NCBI RefSeq assembly: GCF_033708015.1
Contig: NZ_CP137920.1
Location: forward strand, 3,348,001 to 3,412,000
DNA: 64,000 nucleotides
Source of the DNA: Proteus vulgaris
GTDB taxonomy: Bacteria > Pseudomonadota > Gammaproteobacteria > Enterobacterales > Enterobacteriaceae
Direction: 5' to 3'
Position numbers and translations under genes: made by a program
Part shown: positions 55,341 to 64,000 of the stretch, piece after piece
Layout: every line of letters starts with the position of its first letter
Position numbering within the stretch: position 1 is the first letter of the stretch
Notes under the pieces: model-generated
What the model was told of the DNA's origin: nothing
Database searches by the model: none
The model's input: the letters and a program-made list of their open reading frames with translations, nothing else

Positions 55341-58175
55341 TTATTCACCAAGCCACTTTCGTTTACTTTTTAATACACACTCTCGCTCTGCGATAAAACA
55401 GTGATTATCCACAATGGCAGGTAATGCTTGTAACGCCAGGTGATGTAATTCATTACGCAATGTGACATAAGCATGTGTCAAAGCGAGAGCTTCGTCCTCA
55501 TCCATCACTTGATGTTTTGCCATTAACTCAAAAATACGCACATTATCAGACCAACGAGTTAAAGCCGGATATTGATGAGAAAAGCGCAATACTAAATATT
55601 GTGCGATAAATTCAATATCGGTAATACCACCAGATGAGGTTTTTAAATCAAACTTGTCCACTTGTGTTGGCGCAAGATGTTGCATCATTTTTTTACGCAT
55701 ATCGCGCACTTCATTTTGTAACACATCAGCATCACGAGAAAGACATAACGTTTCATGACGAATACGTGAAAACATCTGTTGTAATTTATCATCACCATAA
55801 ATCATTCTAGCGCGAATTAAAGCTTGATGTTCCCAAGTCCACGCTTCATTTTTCTGATATTCATCAAAAGCTTGAATAGTACTCACCAACATACCCGATT
55901 CACCCGAAGGACGTAAACGAGCATCCACTTCATACAACACACCAGAAGATGTTCTGGTACTAAACAAATGGATAATACGCTGTGCTAAACGCAGATAAAA
56001 CTGGCGGGCATCAATCTGTTTTTTCCCTGTTGTTACCGTATTTATTGGACAATCTAATAAAAAAACCAAGTCCAAATCAGAGCTATACCCTAATTCCCAT
56101 CCTCCCAATTTACCGTATCCAATCACCGCAAAACCCAGCCCATCACGATGGGCTAAATGTTCAGGTTCACCATAACGTTTTACCATATATGACCAAGCTT
56201 GATGAACAACAGCATGAATAATCGCTTCAGCTAAATAGGTTAAGTGATCGCTAACCTTCATAACCGGCAATACCCCAGTAATATCTTCAGCAGCGATACG
56301 TAGCAATTGGGCTTGCTTAAACTGGCGTAATGCTTCTAATCGTTGTTCTTCGTCTTCTTCTGGTACACGTAATAAATATTGACGTAATTCATCACGATAC
56401 GCATCTAAAGGCAGGGGTTGATAAAGAGAACTGGGATCAAGTAATTCATCTAATAATAAAGGGTGAAGCGCTAATTGCTCAGCGATCATCGGAGATGCCG
56501 CACAGAGTCGTATAACATGCGTTAAAACTTCGTCCGACTCTTGCATCAACTCTAAATACGTTGTGCGACTCACAATACTTAATAACAAAGGCGTTACACG
56601 TTGCAGTATCACAAGGGTTTGAGGTTGCTGACAAATTTTAGCTAATAGTTTTGGCATTAAGGCATCAAGAACATCGCGTCCTCTCGGCCCAATTGTTCGC
56701 TTGCCAATATCTTGGCGAAAATGCTGCAACGTTTGATTTATCGCGCCAAGCGCTTCGATGGTTAATGTTTCATGAAATAATGACGACGTTTCAGGCAAGC
56801 GACCTAGTAGCCAAAGACGCTTAAATTCAGAGATATCATCTTCATCATCATTTTCATCTTCTTCACCAATTAATTGCGTAAAAATCGTGGAAACAGCCTG
56901 CATCTTGTGATTAATTTCTTGATAAAGTGTTTCCCAATCATCAAATCCCATTGCAAAAGTTAACCGTGCTTTATCTTCTTCACTTTCAGGTAAGGTTTGG
57001 GTTTGTTGATCGCCAATAGATTGCAGTAAGTTTTCTAATCGTCGAAGGAAAAGATAACTTTCGGTCAGTTGGGCAGTTTCTTGTGACGTTAACAGCTCAA
57101 GTTTGGTGATAACATTAAGCACAGTTAATAATGAATTACTTTGTAACTCAGGCTCTCTTCCCCCACGGATTAGCTGGAAAACCTGGGTAATAAATTCGAT
57201 TTCACGAATACCACCAGAGCCTAATTTTATATTATCAATCATGCCACGACGACGAACTTCACGACTTATCATGGACTTCATATTTCTAAGTGATTGAATA
57301 ACACTAAAATCAATATAACGACGATAAACAAAGGGACGCAACATTTGTCGTAAAACTTGACAATACGCTTTCTTCTCTGCACCTAAAACCCGCGCTTTGA
57401 TCATCGCATAGCGTTCCCAATCACGCCCCTGCTCTTGATAATAATCTTCTAGTGCGGCAAAGCTCATGACCAAAGGTCCACTTTCTCCAAAAGGGCGTAA
57501 TCGCATATCAACACGATAGACAAAACCATCAATAGTATGCTGATCCAGAGCCTTAATAAGCTTTTGACCTAAGCGAGTAAAAAACTGTGCATTATCTAGC
57601 TCTCGGCGTCCTCCCTGTGTAAATCCATTTTCAGGGTAGGCAAAAATTAAGTCGATATCAGACGAAAAATTAAGTTCAAACCCACCTAGCTTTCCCATTC
57701 CTAAAATCAGTAATGGCTGAGGTTTTCCCGCATTGTCACAAGGTGTTCCCCATTGTTGGCAACATTGCCGATAAAGCGTATCTCTCGCAACACAAATTAA
57801 TGTTTCAGCTAATACACTCAAATGTTTTAGCACACAAGGAATATCACCTAATTGAAAAAATTGTAGCCATGCAATACGCACTAATTGTTGATGACGAAAT
57901 TGGCGTAAGATCCGCATCACTTCATCTTCATTATCAATATTAGCTAATTTTGCCGTTAATTGAGATTCATAACTTTGCCATTCCATATGGGTCGGTGGAT
58001 TTTGCCTGATATCAATCAACCATTGAGGATTAGCACGTAAATGCTCTGTTGCAAAAGGGCTAAAAGCAAAAAACTGTTGTTCAGATCCACTAAAAGGCGC
58101 GAGCGCATTTAATTGAGAAGAGAACCCACATTGTGCTTTATTCCACAATTGTTGAAATATACCGATAACAGACAT
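55341..58175 (-). CDS. glnE: Glutamine synthetase adenylyltransferase/deadenylylase
   Basis: Adds and removes AMP on glutamine synthetase under PII control. The 944-residue protein (E. coli 946) has two nucleotidyltransferase domains with the G-x11-D-x-D pattern: [20 protein letters not shown] in the N-terminal half (deadenylylation) and [20 protein letters not shown] in the C-terminal half (adenylylation). Each is followed by its helical domain, with an acidic linker ([11 protein letters not shown]) mid-protein. It follows ygiF by 26 nt on the same strand. Confidence 0.96.
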   Translation of the reverse strand: MSVIGIFQQLWNKAQCGFSSQLNALAPFSGSEQQFFAFSPFATEHLRANPQWLIDIRQNPPTHMEWQSYESQLTAKLANIDNEDEVMRILRQFRHQQLVRIAWLQFFQLGDIPCVLKHLSVLAETLICVARDTLYRQCCQQWGTPCDNAGKPQPLLILGMGKLGGFELNFSSDIDLIFAYPENGFTQGGRRELDNAQFFTRLGQKLIKALDQHTIDGFVYRVDMRLRPFGESGPLVMSFAALEDYYQEQGRDWERYAMIKARVLGAEKKAYCQVLRQMLRPFVYRRYIDFSVIQSLRNMKSMISREVRRRGMIDNIKLGSGGIREIEFITQVFQLIRGGREPELQSNSLLTVLNVITKLELLTSQETAQLTESYLFLRRLENLLQSIGDQQTQTLPESEEDKARLTFAMGFDDWETLYQEINHKMQAVSTIFTQLIGEEDENDDEDDISEFKRLWLLGRLPETSSLFHETLTIEALGAINQTLQHFRQDIGKRTIGPRGRDVLDALMPKLLAKICQQPQTLVILQRVTPLLLSIVSRTTYLELMQESDEVLTHVIRLCAASPMIAEQLALHPLLLDELLDPSSLYQPLPLDAYRDELRQYLLRVPEEDEEQRLEALRQFKQAQLLRIAAEDITGVLPVMKVSDHLTYLAEAIIHAVVHQAWSYMVKRYGEPEHLAHRDGLGFAVIGYGKLGGWELGYSSDLDLVFLLDCPINTVTTGKKQIDARQFYLRLAQRIIHLFSTRTSSGVLYEVDARLRPSGESGMLVSTIQAFDEYQKNEAWTWEHQALIRARMIYGDDKLQQMFSRIRHETLCLSRDADVLQNEVRDMRKKMMQHLAPTQVDKFDLKTSSGGITDIEFIAQYLVLRFSHQYPALTRWSDNVRIFELMAKHQVMDEDEALALTHAYVTLRNELHHLALQALPAIVDNHCFIAERECVLKSKRKWLGE

Positions 58176-58201
58176 AAATAGACTCTCAAGTTGTCAGGAA
58201 A

Positions 58202-59125
58202 TTAAGCAATAGACAGTAACCACGCCATAGAAGATAACTTAAAGTGCAACCATAAAACATGGTAATAATCGGTTGCTGTTGTAAATGTTAGCGGCGAAAG
58301 AGCTCTGAGTGATTGTTGCATAGATTCAGGCAAATCTGACTGTTTTTTACACCAATCTGAAAATAACGCCAATATTGCTGGCATGGTTATTGTCGGTGGT
58401 GTTGGGTTAGCAAAAATCGCTTCTTCTAAAGCTTGTATTGCACTTAACCATTTTGTGAGCTGCTGAGCGACGGTATCACTGGGAGAAAGATTTACCACAC
58501 TTAACGATAAAGCAGGTTTATTGTTAGCTAAATAATAACCACGAGCCGCTTTGCTGCGAGACGCAAGACGCAATCCGCCCTTTTCCCCCAAATAAGTCGC
58601 TAATGCAATAACATCTGATACATGACCTTTTTTAAGTTCTAATTCAAATTCCTCTATCGGCAACTCATATTGATGAGTGCGAATAGTCCCTTTATCTAAT
58701 ACCACTTCAATTTGGCTATCTTGAAAATCCACCAGCCAGGTTTCGCGATAAAAATCCGTATTAAACAACACCTCAAGTTGTGTTTCTAATAGAGTAAGAT
58801 CGGTATTTTCAGGCCAGATTTCTGCTGGAAAGCGAGCTAAATCCAATTTAGGTTGTTCTAATTCCACGTTATATTCTGGACGTTGATGCAAACCTGCAAC
58901 GCCTTTACCCGCTGTTTTAATTGTCATTTCATAATGATCATCAACACCACGAATACGCAGCCCCATATCCCAACGACGAATTTGATTATCTGTCGTCTCA
59001 AAGTAAAGATTAGTCAGCTTTTTGGGTGCAACGTGCTGATGAGGTAAAATCAGAATGCGCTGAATAATGTGAGGAATAGCGGCAGGTATGGCACTCATTT
59101 TGAGTTCGGTTTCTAATTGGCTCAT
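58202..59125 (-). CDS. ygiF: Inorganic triphosphatase (CYTH domain), short form
   Basis: CYTH enzyme that hydrolyses inorganic triphosphate in E. coli. The N-terminal 200 residues show the domain: ETELKM (the ExExK-type motif) at the start, LTNLYFETTDNQIRRWDMGLRIRG, TIKTAG, EFELELKKG and the final ASRSKAARGYYL. The protein is 307 residues against about 433 in E. coli; the C-terminal CHAD region is reduced to about 100 residues without the usual His-rich helical repeats. It ends at a normal stop and shows no frameshift remnant. Confidence 0.88.
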   Translation of the reverse strand: MSQLETELKMSAIPAAIPHIIQRILILPHQHVAPKKLTNLYFETTDNQIRRWDMGLRIRGVDDHYEMTIKTAGKGVAGLHQRPEYNVELEQPKLDLARFPAEIWPENTDLTLLETQLEVLFNTDFYRETWLVDFQDSQIEVVLDKGTIRTHQYELPIEEFELELKKGHVSDVIALATYLGEKGGLRLASRSKAARGYYLANNKPALSLSVVNLSPSDTVAQQLTKWLSAIQALEEAIFANPTPPTITMPAILALFSDWCKKQSDLPESMQQSLRALSPLTFTTATDYYHVLWLHFKLSSMAWLLSIA

Positions 59126-59344
59126 TCTATTTCCCTTAAGTAAATCAATTGATTAGTAAAATATTTGACGCATTTTCATTTTGCAAGTGATAGCCTAATA
59201 ACAATGATGAATAAAAGGCAGATTATCCCTATATTCTACCAGTTAAGAGTGTTCTCATTCTGGTTTACTATTTGCTTACGCAAACTTTACTCTTTAGTAT
59301 CAGTAAAAATATTCTCTTGTATAGATAAAAAAGTTGAAAACATA

Positions 59345-59965
59345 ATGCGAAAATTACCCTTACTTTTTCTTTCCTTACTTGGCTTAGGCATTTCTCTGAG
59401 CTCACACGCAGAAACTCGTTATGTTTCCGATGAATTATCCACTTATGTACATAGTGGACCAGGAAATCAGTATCGAATTGTTGGCTCTTTAAATTCGGGC
59501 TCAACCGTTACTGTACTTTCGCGTAACGCCGCAACGGGTTATGTACAGGTTAAAGACGATAAAGATCGTACTGTTTGGTTACCAGAAAACCAACTCAGCA
59601 CCCAACCCAGTATGCGAACTCGCATTCCTGCTATGGAAAAAGAGATCCAAACACTACGCGATAAACTGGCAAATATCGACCAGAGCTGGAACCAACGTAC
59701 TATCGATATGCAAAATAAAGTTTCAAACAGTGATGACATCATCAATGGCTTGAAAAAAGAAAATGAACAAATGAGAACAAAGCTCGCTGTCGCAGAGAAA
59801 AAACTCGATTTTGCGAATCAACAATTAGATGACAGACAACGCGATATCATCTTACAGTGGTTTATGTATGGTGGCGGTGTTGCTGGCGCAGGTCTTATCT
59901 TTGGTCTGATCCTTCCACATATTATTCCGCGTCGTCGTAAACGTAATGATCGTTGGATGAACTAA
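59345..59965 (+). CDS. ygiM: SH3-domain membrane protein YgiM
   Basis: Conserved TIGR04211-type protein of unknown function. The 206-residue form starting at ATG 59345 has a signal peptide ([23 protein letters not shown]), a bacterial SH3 domain ([22 protein letters not shown], about 24-90), a coiled coil (about 100-165) and one C-terminal membrane span with a basic tail (RRRKRNDRW), so the SH3 domain faces the periplasm. The frame extends 60 codons upstream but without a signal or ribosome binding site. Length equals E. coli YgiM. cca follows by 28 nt. Confidence 0.92.
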   Translation: MRKLPLLFLSLLGLGISLSSHAETRYVSDELSTYVHSGPGNQYRIVGSLNSGSTVTVLSRNAATGYVQVKDDKDRTVWLPENQLSTQPSMRTRIPAMEKEIQTLRDKLANIDQSWNQRTIDMQNKVSNSDDIINGLKKENEQMRTKLAVAEKKLDFANQQLDDRQRDIILQWFMYGGGVAGAGLIFGLILPHIIPRRRKRNDRWMN

Positions 59966-59993
59966 TATCCTCGACCAAAGGAACAGAGATCCC

Positions 59994-61232
59994 GTGAAAA
60001 TATATCTTGTTGGTGGCGCAGTGCGTGACCAACTTTTACAGATCCCAGTAAAAGACAGAGATTGGGTCGTTGTAGGTGCAACACCTCAAATGCTGTTGCA
60101 ACAAGGCTATCAACAAGTAGGTAAAGATTTTCCCGTTTTTCTTCATCCTGATACACATGAAGAATATGCACTTGCACGTACGGAACGAAAATCAGGATCA
60201 GGTTACACGGGATTCACTTGTTATGCCGCGCCTGATGTCACATTAGAAGACGATCTTGCACGTCGCGATCTCACGATTAATGCCATTGCTTATTCTGCTA
60301 ATGGTGAATATGTCGATCCTTATCATGGCATAGATGACATCAATGCGAGACAGCTTCGCCATGTTTCTGAGGCCTTTTCTGAAGATCCTTTAAGAGTTTT
60401 ACGAGTTGCACGTTTTGCTGCACGGTTTGCACCTTTAGGATTTAATATTGCATCAGAAACACTGCAATTAATGAAGACGATGGTACAAAGTGGTGAGTTA
60501 AATACACTGACTGCTGAACGCGTCTGGAAAGAGACTGAAAAAGCCCTTGAAAGCTCTGCGCCTCAAATCTATTTTGATGTTTTACGTCAATGTGGTGCTT
60601 TACGCGTTCTTTTCCCTGAAATTGATGCTTTATTTGGTGTACCTGCTCCTGAAAAATGGCACCCAGAAATCGATACCGGCATTCACACCCTACTAGTACT
60701 TAATATCGCCAGCCAATTAACCGATGATATTACAGTACGCTTTAGTGCCTTATGTCATGATCTGGGTAAAGGGTTAACACCGCCTGAAAATTGGCCTCAT
60801 CACCACGGACATGGTCCAGCAGGTGTCCCTTTAGTTGAAGCTTTATGCCAACGTTATCGCATTCCTAATCATATTCGTGATTTAGCGCGCCTAGCAGCAA
60901 GGTTTCATGATCATATCCATCGTATTGATAGAATGCGTCCTTCTAAGATAATCCGCCTATTTGATGCTATTGATGCATGGCGAAAACCTGAACGCGTTGA
61001 ACAATTAGCCATGGTGAGTGAAGCTGATGCAAGAGGACGTCAAGGAGCAGAAAATCTCGTTTATCCACAACGCACGTTTTTTTGCCAAGCCTTCGCAATT
61101 GCAAATAATGTGGATATTAAGCCAATTATTGAAAGTGGATTAAAAGGAAGTGCAATACGAGATGCGCTAACCAAGCAACGAGAAGTCGCGATTATCAAAT
61201 GGAAATCGCGACTTAATCAGGATCGACACTAA
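59994..61232 (+). CDS. cca: Multifunctional CCA protein (tRNA nucleotidyltransferase)
   Basis: Adds or repairs the 3' CCA of tRNA without a template. The 412-residue protein starts at GTG 59994 and shows [24 protein letters not shown] with the metal-binding DRD, the [13 protein letters not shown] motif, the RVARFAARF helix, and a C-terminal HD phosphohydrolase domain ([24 protein letters not shown]). Length matches E. coli (412). Its TAA directly abuts the folB stop on the other strand; bacA, between these genes in E. coli, is absent. Confidence 0.96.
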   Translation: MKIYLVGGAVRDQLLQIPVKDRDWVVVGATPQMLLQQGYQQVGKDFPVFLHPDTHEEYALARTERKSGSGYTGFTCYAAPDVTLEDDLARRDLTINAIAYSANGEYVDPYHGIDDINARQLRHVSEAFSEDPLRVLRVARFAARFAPLGFNIASETLQLMKTMVQSGELNTLTAERVWKETEKALESSAPQIYFDVLRQCGALRVLFPEIDALFGVPAPEKWHPEIDTGIHTLLVLNIASQLTDDITVRFSALCHDLGKGLTPPENWPHHHGHGPAGVPLVEALCQRYRIPNHIRDLARLAARFHDHIHRIDRMRPSKIIRLFDAIDAWRKPERVEQLAMVSEADARGRQGAENLVYPQRTFFCQAFAIANNVDIKPIIESGLKGSAIRDALTKQREVAIIKWKSRLNQDRH

Positions 61233-61586
61233 TTACGCTTTACGCTCAATGATCACACCTACATTGGTAGCTTGTGCAACAGCGCCAGGTTTAGCTAATT
61301 TAATTTTTACTCTAGGCACAGCAAATTGAGTTATCAATAGCTGTGCTACTTCTTCAGCAACACGTTCCACTAATTCAAAACGTCGAGTCTCAACATAATC
61401 AATAATTGCATTGCTCACACTCGCATAATCCAAACAATAAATTACATCATCAGTTTGGGACGCGCGTTTGTTATCCCATTCCATTTCGATATCGAACACT
61501 AATTTTTGTTTTATGGTTTTTTCCCAATCATAAACACCGATTGTGGTTATTACTGATAATTGTTCAATAAATACGATATCCATCAC
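61233..61586 (-). CDS. folB: Dihydroneopterin aldolase
   Basis: Folate pathway enzyme that cleaves 7,8-dihydroneopterin. The 117-residue protein has the FolB features GVYDWEKTIKQKLVFDIEM near the start with the active-site Glu, the mid-protein DYASVSNAIIDYVE, and the C-terminal KLAKPGAVAQATNVGVIIER with the catalytic Lys. It is divergent from plsY and tail-to-tail with cca. Confidence 0.95.
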   Translation of the reverse strand: MMDIVFIEQLSVITTIGVYDWEKTIKQKLVFDIEMEWDNKRASQTDDVIYCLDYASVSNAIIDYVETRRFELVERVAEEVAQLLITQFAVPRVKIKLAKPGAVAQATNVGVIIERKA

Positions 61587-61687
61587 GTCATCTCTTATTT
61601 TTTCTGCTCATCGGATACCACTTCCGATGAAATATGCGTATTATCCATACATGCCTAACGAACTTACATCAACATTGGAGAATACAA

Positions 61688-62344
61688 ATGAGTGCTAACG
61701 CACTTGGAATGATCATCTTCGCCTACTTGTGCGGCTCAATCTCCAGCGCGATATTGATTTGCCGACTGGCAAGACTACCTGATCCAAGAAAATTTGGCTC
61801 TGGCAATCCCGGAGCGACCAACGTCCTACGTATTGGTGGAAAAGCGGCCGCAGCGGCAGTACTTATCTGTGACGTCCTAAAAGGGATGATCCCTGTTTGG
61901 CTCGCCTACTACTTAAATGTGCCTCCTTTTTACCTCGGTATTGTGGCAATCGCGGCATGCCTTGGGCATATTTACCCTGTTTTTTTCCACTTTAAAGGCG
62001 GAAAAGGCGTCGCCACTGCATTTGGTGCTATTGCTGCCATTGGCTGGGATTTAAGTGGTCTTATCGCAGGAACGTGGTTACTCACCGTCTTACTGAGTGG
62101 CTATTCATCGCTTGGTGCGATTATCAGCGCACTGCTTGCCCCTTTTTACGTCTGGTGGTTTAAACCAGAATTCACTTATCCCGTCGCGTTATTATCATGC
62201 CTTGTACTTTACCGTCATCATGACAATATTCAACGTTTATGGCGTGGCCAAGAAAGTCGTATCTGGCATAAATTGAAGAAAAAAACCGAAAAAACAGAAA
62301 AAGAGATCATTCAAGAAGCGAAAGAGCAAGAAAAAGAAGATTAA
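61688..62344 (+). CDS. plsY: Glycerol-3-phosphate acyltransferase PlsY
   Basis: Inner-membrane enzyme that acylates glycerol 3-phosphate with acyl-phosphate, forming lysophosphatidic acid for PlsC. I start it at 61688 ([17 protein letters not shown]) after TTGGAG; the frame extends 18 codons upstream. The 218-residue protein has five or so spans and the PlsY motifs [23 protein letters not shown] and [13 protein letters not shown]. The C-terminal tail is Lys/Glu-rich. A perfect terminator follows. Confidence 0.95.
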   Translation: MSANALGMIIFAYLCGSISSAILICRLARLPDPRKFGSGNPGATNVLRIGGKAAAAAVLICDVLKGMIPVWLAYYLNVPPFYLGIVAIAACLGHIYPVFFHFKGGKGVATAFGAIAAIGWDLSGLIAGTWLLTVLLSGYSSLGAIISALLAPFYVWWFKPEFTYPVALLSCLVLYRHHDNIQRLWRGQESRIWHKLKKKTEKTEKEIIQEAKEQEKED

Positions 62345-62400
62345 TCGCCTTTACCCCAAAGCTCAACTAGCTCTGATATAGGTTGGCAACTTTTAGGTAT

Positions 62401-62431
62401 AAAACGCTCGATAAATCTCATCGAGCGTTTT
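62401..62431 (+). terminator. Terminator after plsY
   Basis: AAACGCTCGA (62402-62411) pairs perfectly with TCGAGCGTTT (62421-62430) around a 9-nt loop. Confidence 0.85.
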
Positions 62432-62587
62432 ATGGTTTAATGATAAGTAAGATCATTTCTTTATTTGGTCAACAACGCCCAATTTAAAGTCAAGGGAATT
62501 ATCGCGTTGACTTACTCGTTTTATTACATTCTCCAATTGTAGATTGGAAAAATATCCATCTTATTTAAAACGGATCAGTCAGAATAA

Positions 62588-62620
62588 AAAAGCACCTATT
62601 CAATTAATAGGTGTTTTTTC
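62588..62620 (+). terminator. Orphan terminator in the plsY-RraA spacer
   Basis: CACCTATT (62593-62600) pairs with AATAGGTG (62606-62613), preceded by an A-run and followed by six T. It comes about 160 nt after the plsY terminator with no gene between, so it may close a short unrecognised transcript or act on the minus strand. Confidence 0.6.
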
Positions 62621-62903
62621 TCTTCAAAACAAATTGAACTAATCATCTCTAGTTTAAATTGCAATTAATAGTCAATTAAATAATATTCATAATAATATTA
62701 CCTAAAATAAATATATCATTTTTATTAAAATAGAATTAATTATATAAGTTAATTAAAAAAAATAATTAATCTTAATTAATATCGTTCATTAAAAATCATA
62801 AGAAAACATTATAGAAATCATAAAATTAAATACAAAATACAACTATTAGATTATATCAACCTCGAGTTTATTAAAAATAAATTACTTGAATATCTATCAA
62901 CTT
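62621..62903. other. Very AT-rich spacer before the RraA-like gene
   Basis: About 280 nt of almost pure A/T with no supported gene. It presumably contains the promoter of the RraA-like gene; no clear -35/-10 pair stands out. Confidence 0.5.
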
Positions 62904-62925
62904 ATGCCTATTAATTAATAGGCAT
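62904..62925. promoter_or_regulatory. Perfect 22-bp palindrome upstream of the RraA-like gene
   Basis: Each half reads ATGCCTATTAA on its own strand. It lies 46 nt before the gene start. Such a site could be a dimeric repressor operator or a leader hairpin; no regulator gene is visible in the window. Confidence 0.5.
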
Positions 62926-62971
62926 CAAAAAAACAAAAATCATTTCAATATTCATTTTGTTGGAGCTACCC

Positions 62972-63670
62972 ATGCTTGCAAAAATAGATAAAAGTATTAT
63001 TGATTCAATAAAAAAAATGAAATTAAGCACATCAACACTCGTTGATATTCTTGATGGGTTAGGAAAAACAACGGTTTTAAACAGCCAATTAAAAATTATT
63101 AATAAAGAGGATTTTTATTCTGTTGCTCAGGCTTATACCGTTCAATGGAAATTAATAAGAAAACAGAAATCTATCTTAGAAAAACAGCCCTCAACTTGGG
63201 AGCAAGTAAGCCCTTTTCTCGTTCCTGAATTAACAGAGGCCAAAGGATTAATCTATATTGCCGGCGGCTATGAATTAATTACAGAGGCGGCTCTTGCGGG
63301 TGGAATGAGTTGTACTTATTTTGAGAAGCTCGGATTTGAAGCCGTTATTCTCGGAGGAGCTGTACGCGATAAAAATGAACTGATGGATTTAACAATACCC
63401 GTTATTGCCACTAATCTTACTCCCACAGATACACAAGGAGCCTACCTTGTGAGTGAGACCGGAACTCATTGCACAATTGAATATTCAACGATTTATAGTG
63501 GCGATCTCGTCGTTTCAGATCCTAATGGCACCGTAATTATTCCTCTAGATCTCATTGAGAGCGTACTACAAAAAGCAAAAAAAATTCATCGCATTGAAAG
63601 CAGTATGATAAAAAAAATCAAGCAAGGGGAACGCTTACCTGAGCTAATTAACACAACTGGTCGTATATAA
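62972..63670 (+). CDS. RraA/HMG-aldolase family protein
   Basis: Member of the RraA-like fold family, which includes 4-hydroxy-4-methyl-2-oxoglutarate aldolases and the RNase E inhibitor RraA. I start it at ATG 62972 with GGAG 8 nt upstream; a TTG five codons earlier is less likely. The 232-residue protein has STLVDILDGLGK near the start, IAGGYELITEAAL, the ligand motif LGGAVRDKNEL with conserved Arg-Asp, and SDPNGTVIIP. It is longer and more divergent than E. coli RraA (161), so it is not RraA itself. Substrate unknown. The next gene starts 15 nt later, suggesting an operon. Confidence 0.7.
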   Translation: MLAKIDKSIIDSIKKMKLSTSTLVDILDGLGKTTVLNSQLKIINKEDFYSVAQAYTVQWKLIRKQKSILEKQPSTWEQVSPFLVPELTEAKGLIYIAGGYELITEAALAGGMSCTYFEKLGFEAVILGGAVRDKNELMDLTIPVIATNLTPTDTQGAYLVSETGTHCTIEYSTIYSGDLVVSDPNGTVIIPLDLIESVLQKAKKIHRIESSMIKKIKQGERLPELINTTGRI

Positions 63671-63685
63671 TTGAGGCATCATAAA

Positions 63686-64000
63686 ATGATAAATATTCAT
63701 ACATTAGGGCCTTCTGGAACAAACTGTGAAAAGGCTGCACACTACTGGTTAAATAAAAATAATCGACAAGGTAATATTATTCTTCACCCTACGCTAGAAA
63801 CAGCAGTGAAAGAAATGGATAACAGTTCAAATAGTGTTTTGTTAGGTTGTATTGTTTATCCCTATTTACATAATATCGTTTTTAGCAATCTTTCATTTAT
63901 CAAATTAACCGATTGCTTTGTTATGGACACCCATAATATGTTATTTGCCAGTCGATTTAATAATATTAATGAGATAAAAAAATTAGGCTCTCACCCTGCG
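63686..64000 (+). CDS. Prephenate decarboxylase/dehydratase-like protein (BacA-like), partial
   Basis: The frame starts at ATG 63686 with GAGG about 10 nt upstream and runs off the window after 105 codons. It begins MINIHTLGPSGTNCEKAAHYW, matching the prephenate dehydratase-type phosphoryl/ligand loop (TLGPxGT), and later has KLTDCFVMDTHNMLFASRF, a pattern I recall from BacA-type prephenate decarboxylases of bacilysin synthesis. A decarboxylase would make dihydroaromatic amino-acid precursors rather than phenylpyruvate. Which reaction applies cannot be decided from the visible part. Confidence 0.6.
   Translation, partial: MINIHTLGPSGTNCEKAAHYWLNKNNRQGNIILHPTLETAVKEMDNSSNSVLLGCIVYPYLHNIVFSNLSFIKLTDCFVMDTHNMLFASRFNNINEIKKLGSHPA

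Overview
The window is chromosomal DNA from an AT-rich member of the Morganellaceae, almost certainly Proteus (P. mirabilis or a close relative). This rests on E. coli-like gene order with low GC, proteins that resemble but differ from E. coli orthologues, and an autotransporter protease that I recognise as the Proteus toxic agglutinin (Pta) type. No rRNA, tRNA, CRISPR array, intact transposase or prophage was seen.

Layout. 1-4.7 kb: thyA, lgt, ptsP and rppH on the minus strand. 4.8-8.3 kb: a TPP riboswitch followed by thiBPQ (thiamine uptake). 8.3-23.7 kb: the block polB, rapA, rluA, djlA, lptD-surA-pdxA-rsmA-apaG-apaH, folA, which resembles the start of the E. coli map. 23.8-29 kb: a LysE-type exporter, a very AT-rich unknown gene and the pta-like autotransporter. 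29.4-34.9 kb: ftsP, then about 4 kb of accessory DNA (DUF2628 protein, small exported protein, bacteriocin/immunity cassette between repeats, GC-richer structured element), then plsC. In E. coli ftsP and plsC are neighbours, so the accessory DNA looks inserted. 35-49.6 kb: parC, parE, yqiA, cpdA, nudF, tolC, ygiBC, ygiD, FMN riboswitch-ribB, ubiK. 49.7-53.7 kb: a phospho-alpha-glucosidase/PTS operon with a divergent GntR regulator. 53.7-62.4 kb: hldE, glnE, ygiF, ygiM, cca, folB, plsY. 62.4-64 kb: AT-rich spacer, then an RraA-like gene and the start of a prephenate decarboxylase/dehydratase-like gene cut by the window end.

Most genes are core housekeeping: cofactor uptake and synthesis (thi, pdxA, ribB, folA, folB, thyA), outer-membrane biogenesis (lptD, surA, lgt, plsC, plsY, hldE, tolC), chromosome maintenance (polB, parC, parE) and RNA metabolism (rapA, rppH, cca, rluA, rsmA).

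The most unusual items are: (1) ParC is about 985 residues because its C-terminal beta-pinwheel region is present twice in tandem; (2) a pyocin-like HNH nuclease gene is interrupted by one in-frame amber codon between the two halves of its nuclease domain, while its immunity gene is intact, and the cassette lies between about 160-bp inverted repeats and 21-bp exact direct repeats; (3) a 30-codon hydrophobic ORF with a strong ribosome binding site lies between rluA and djlA; (4) the thiB leader contains a readable three-way RNA switch; (5) an RraA-like/BacA-like gene pair at the right edge may begin a prephenate-derived pathway.
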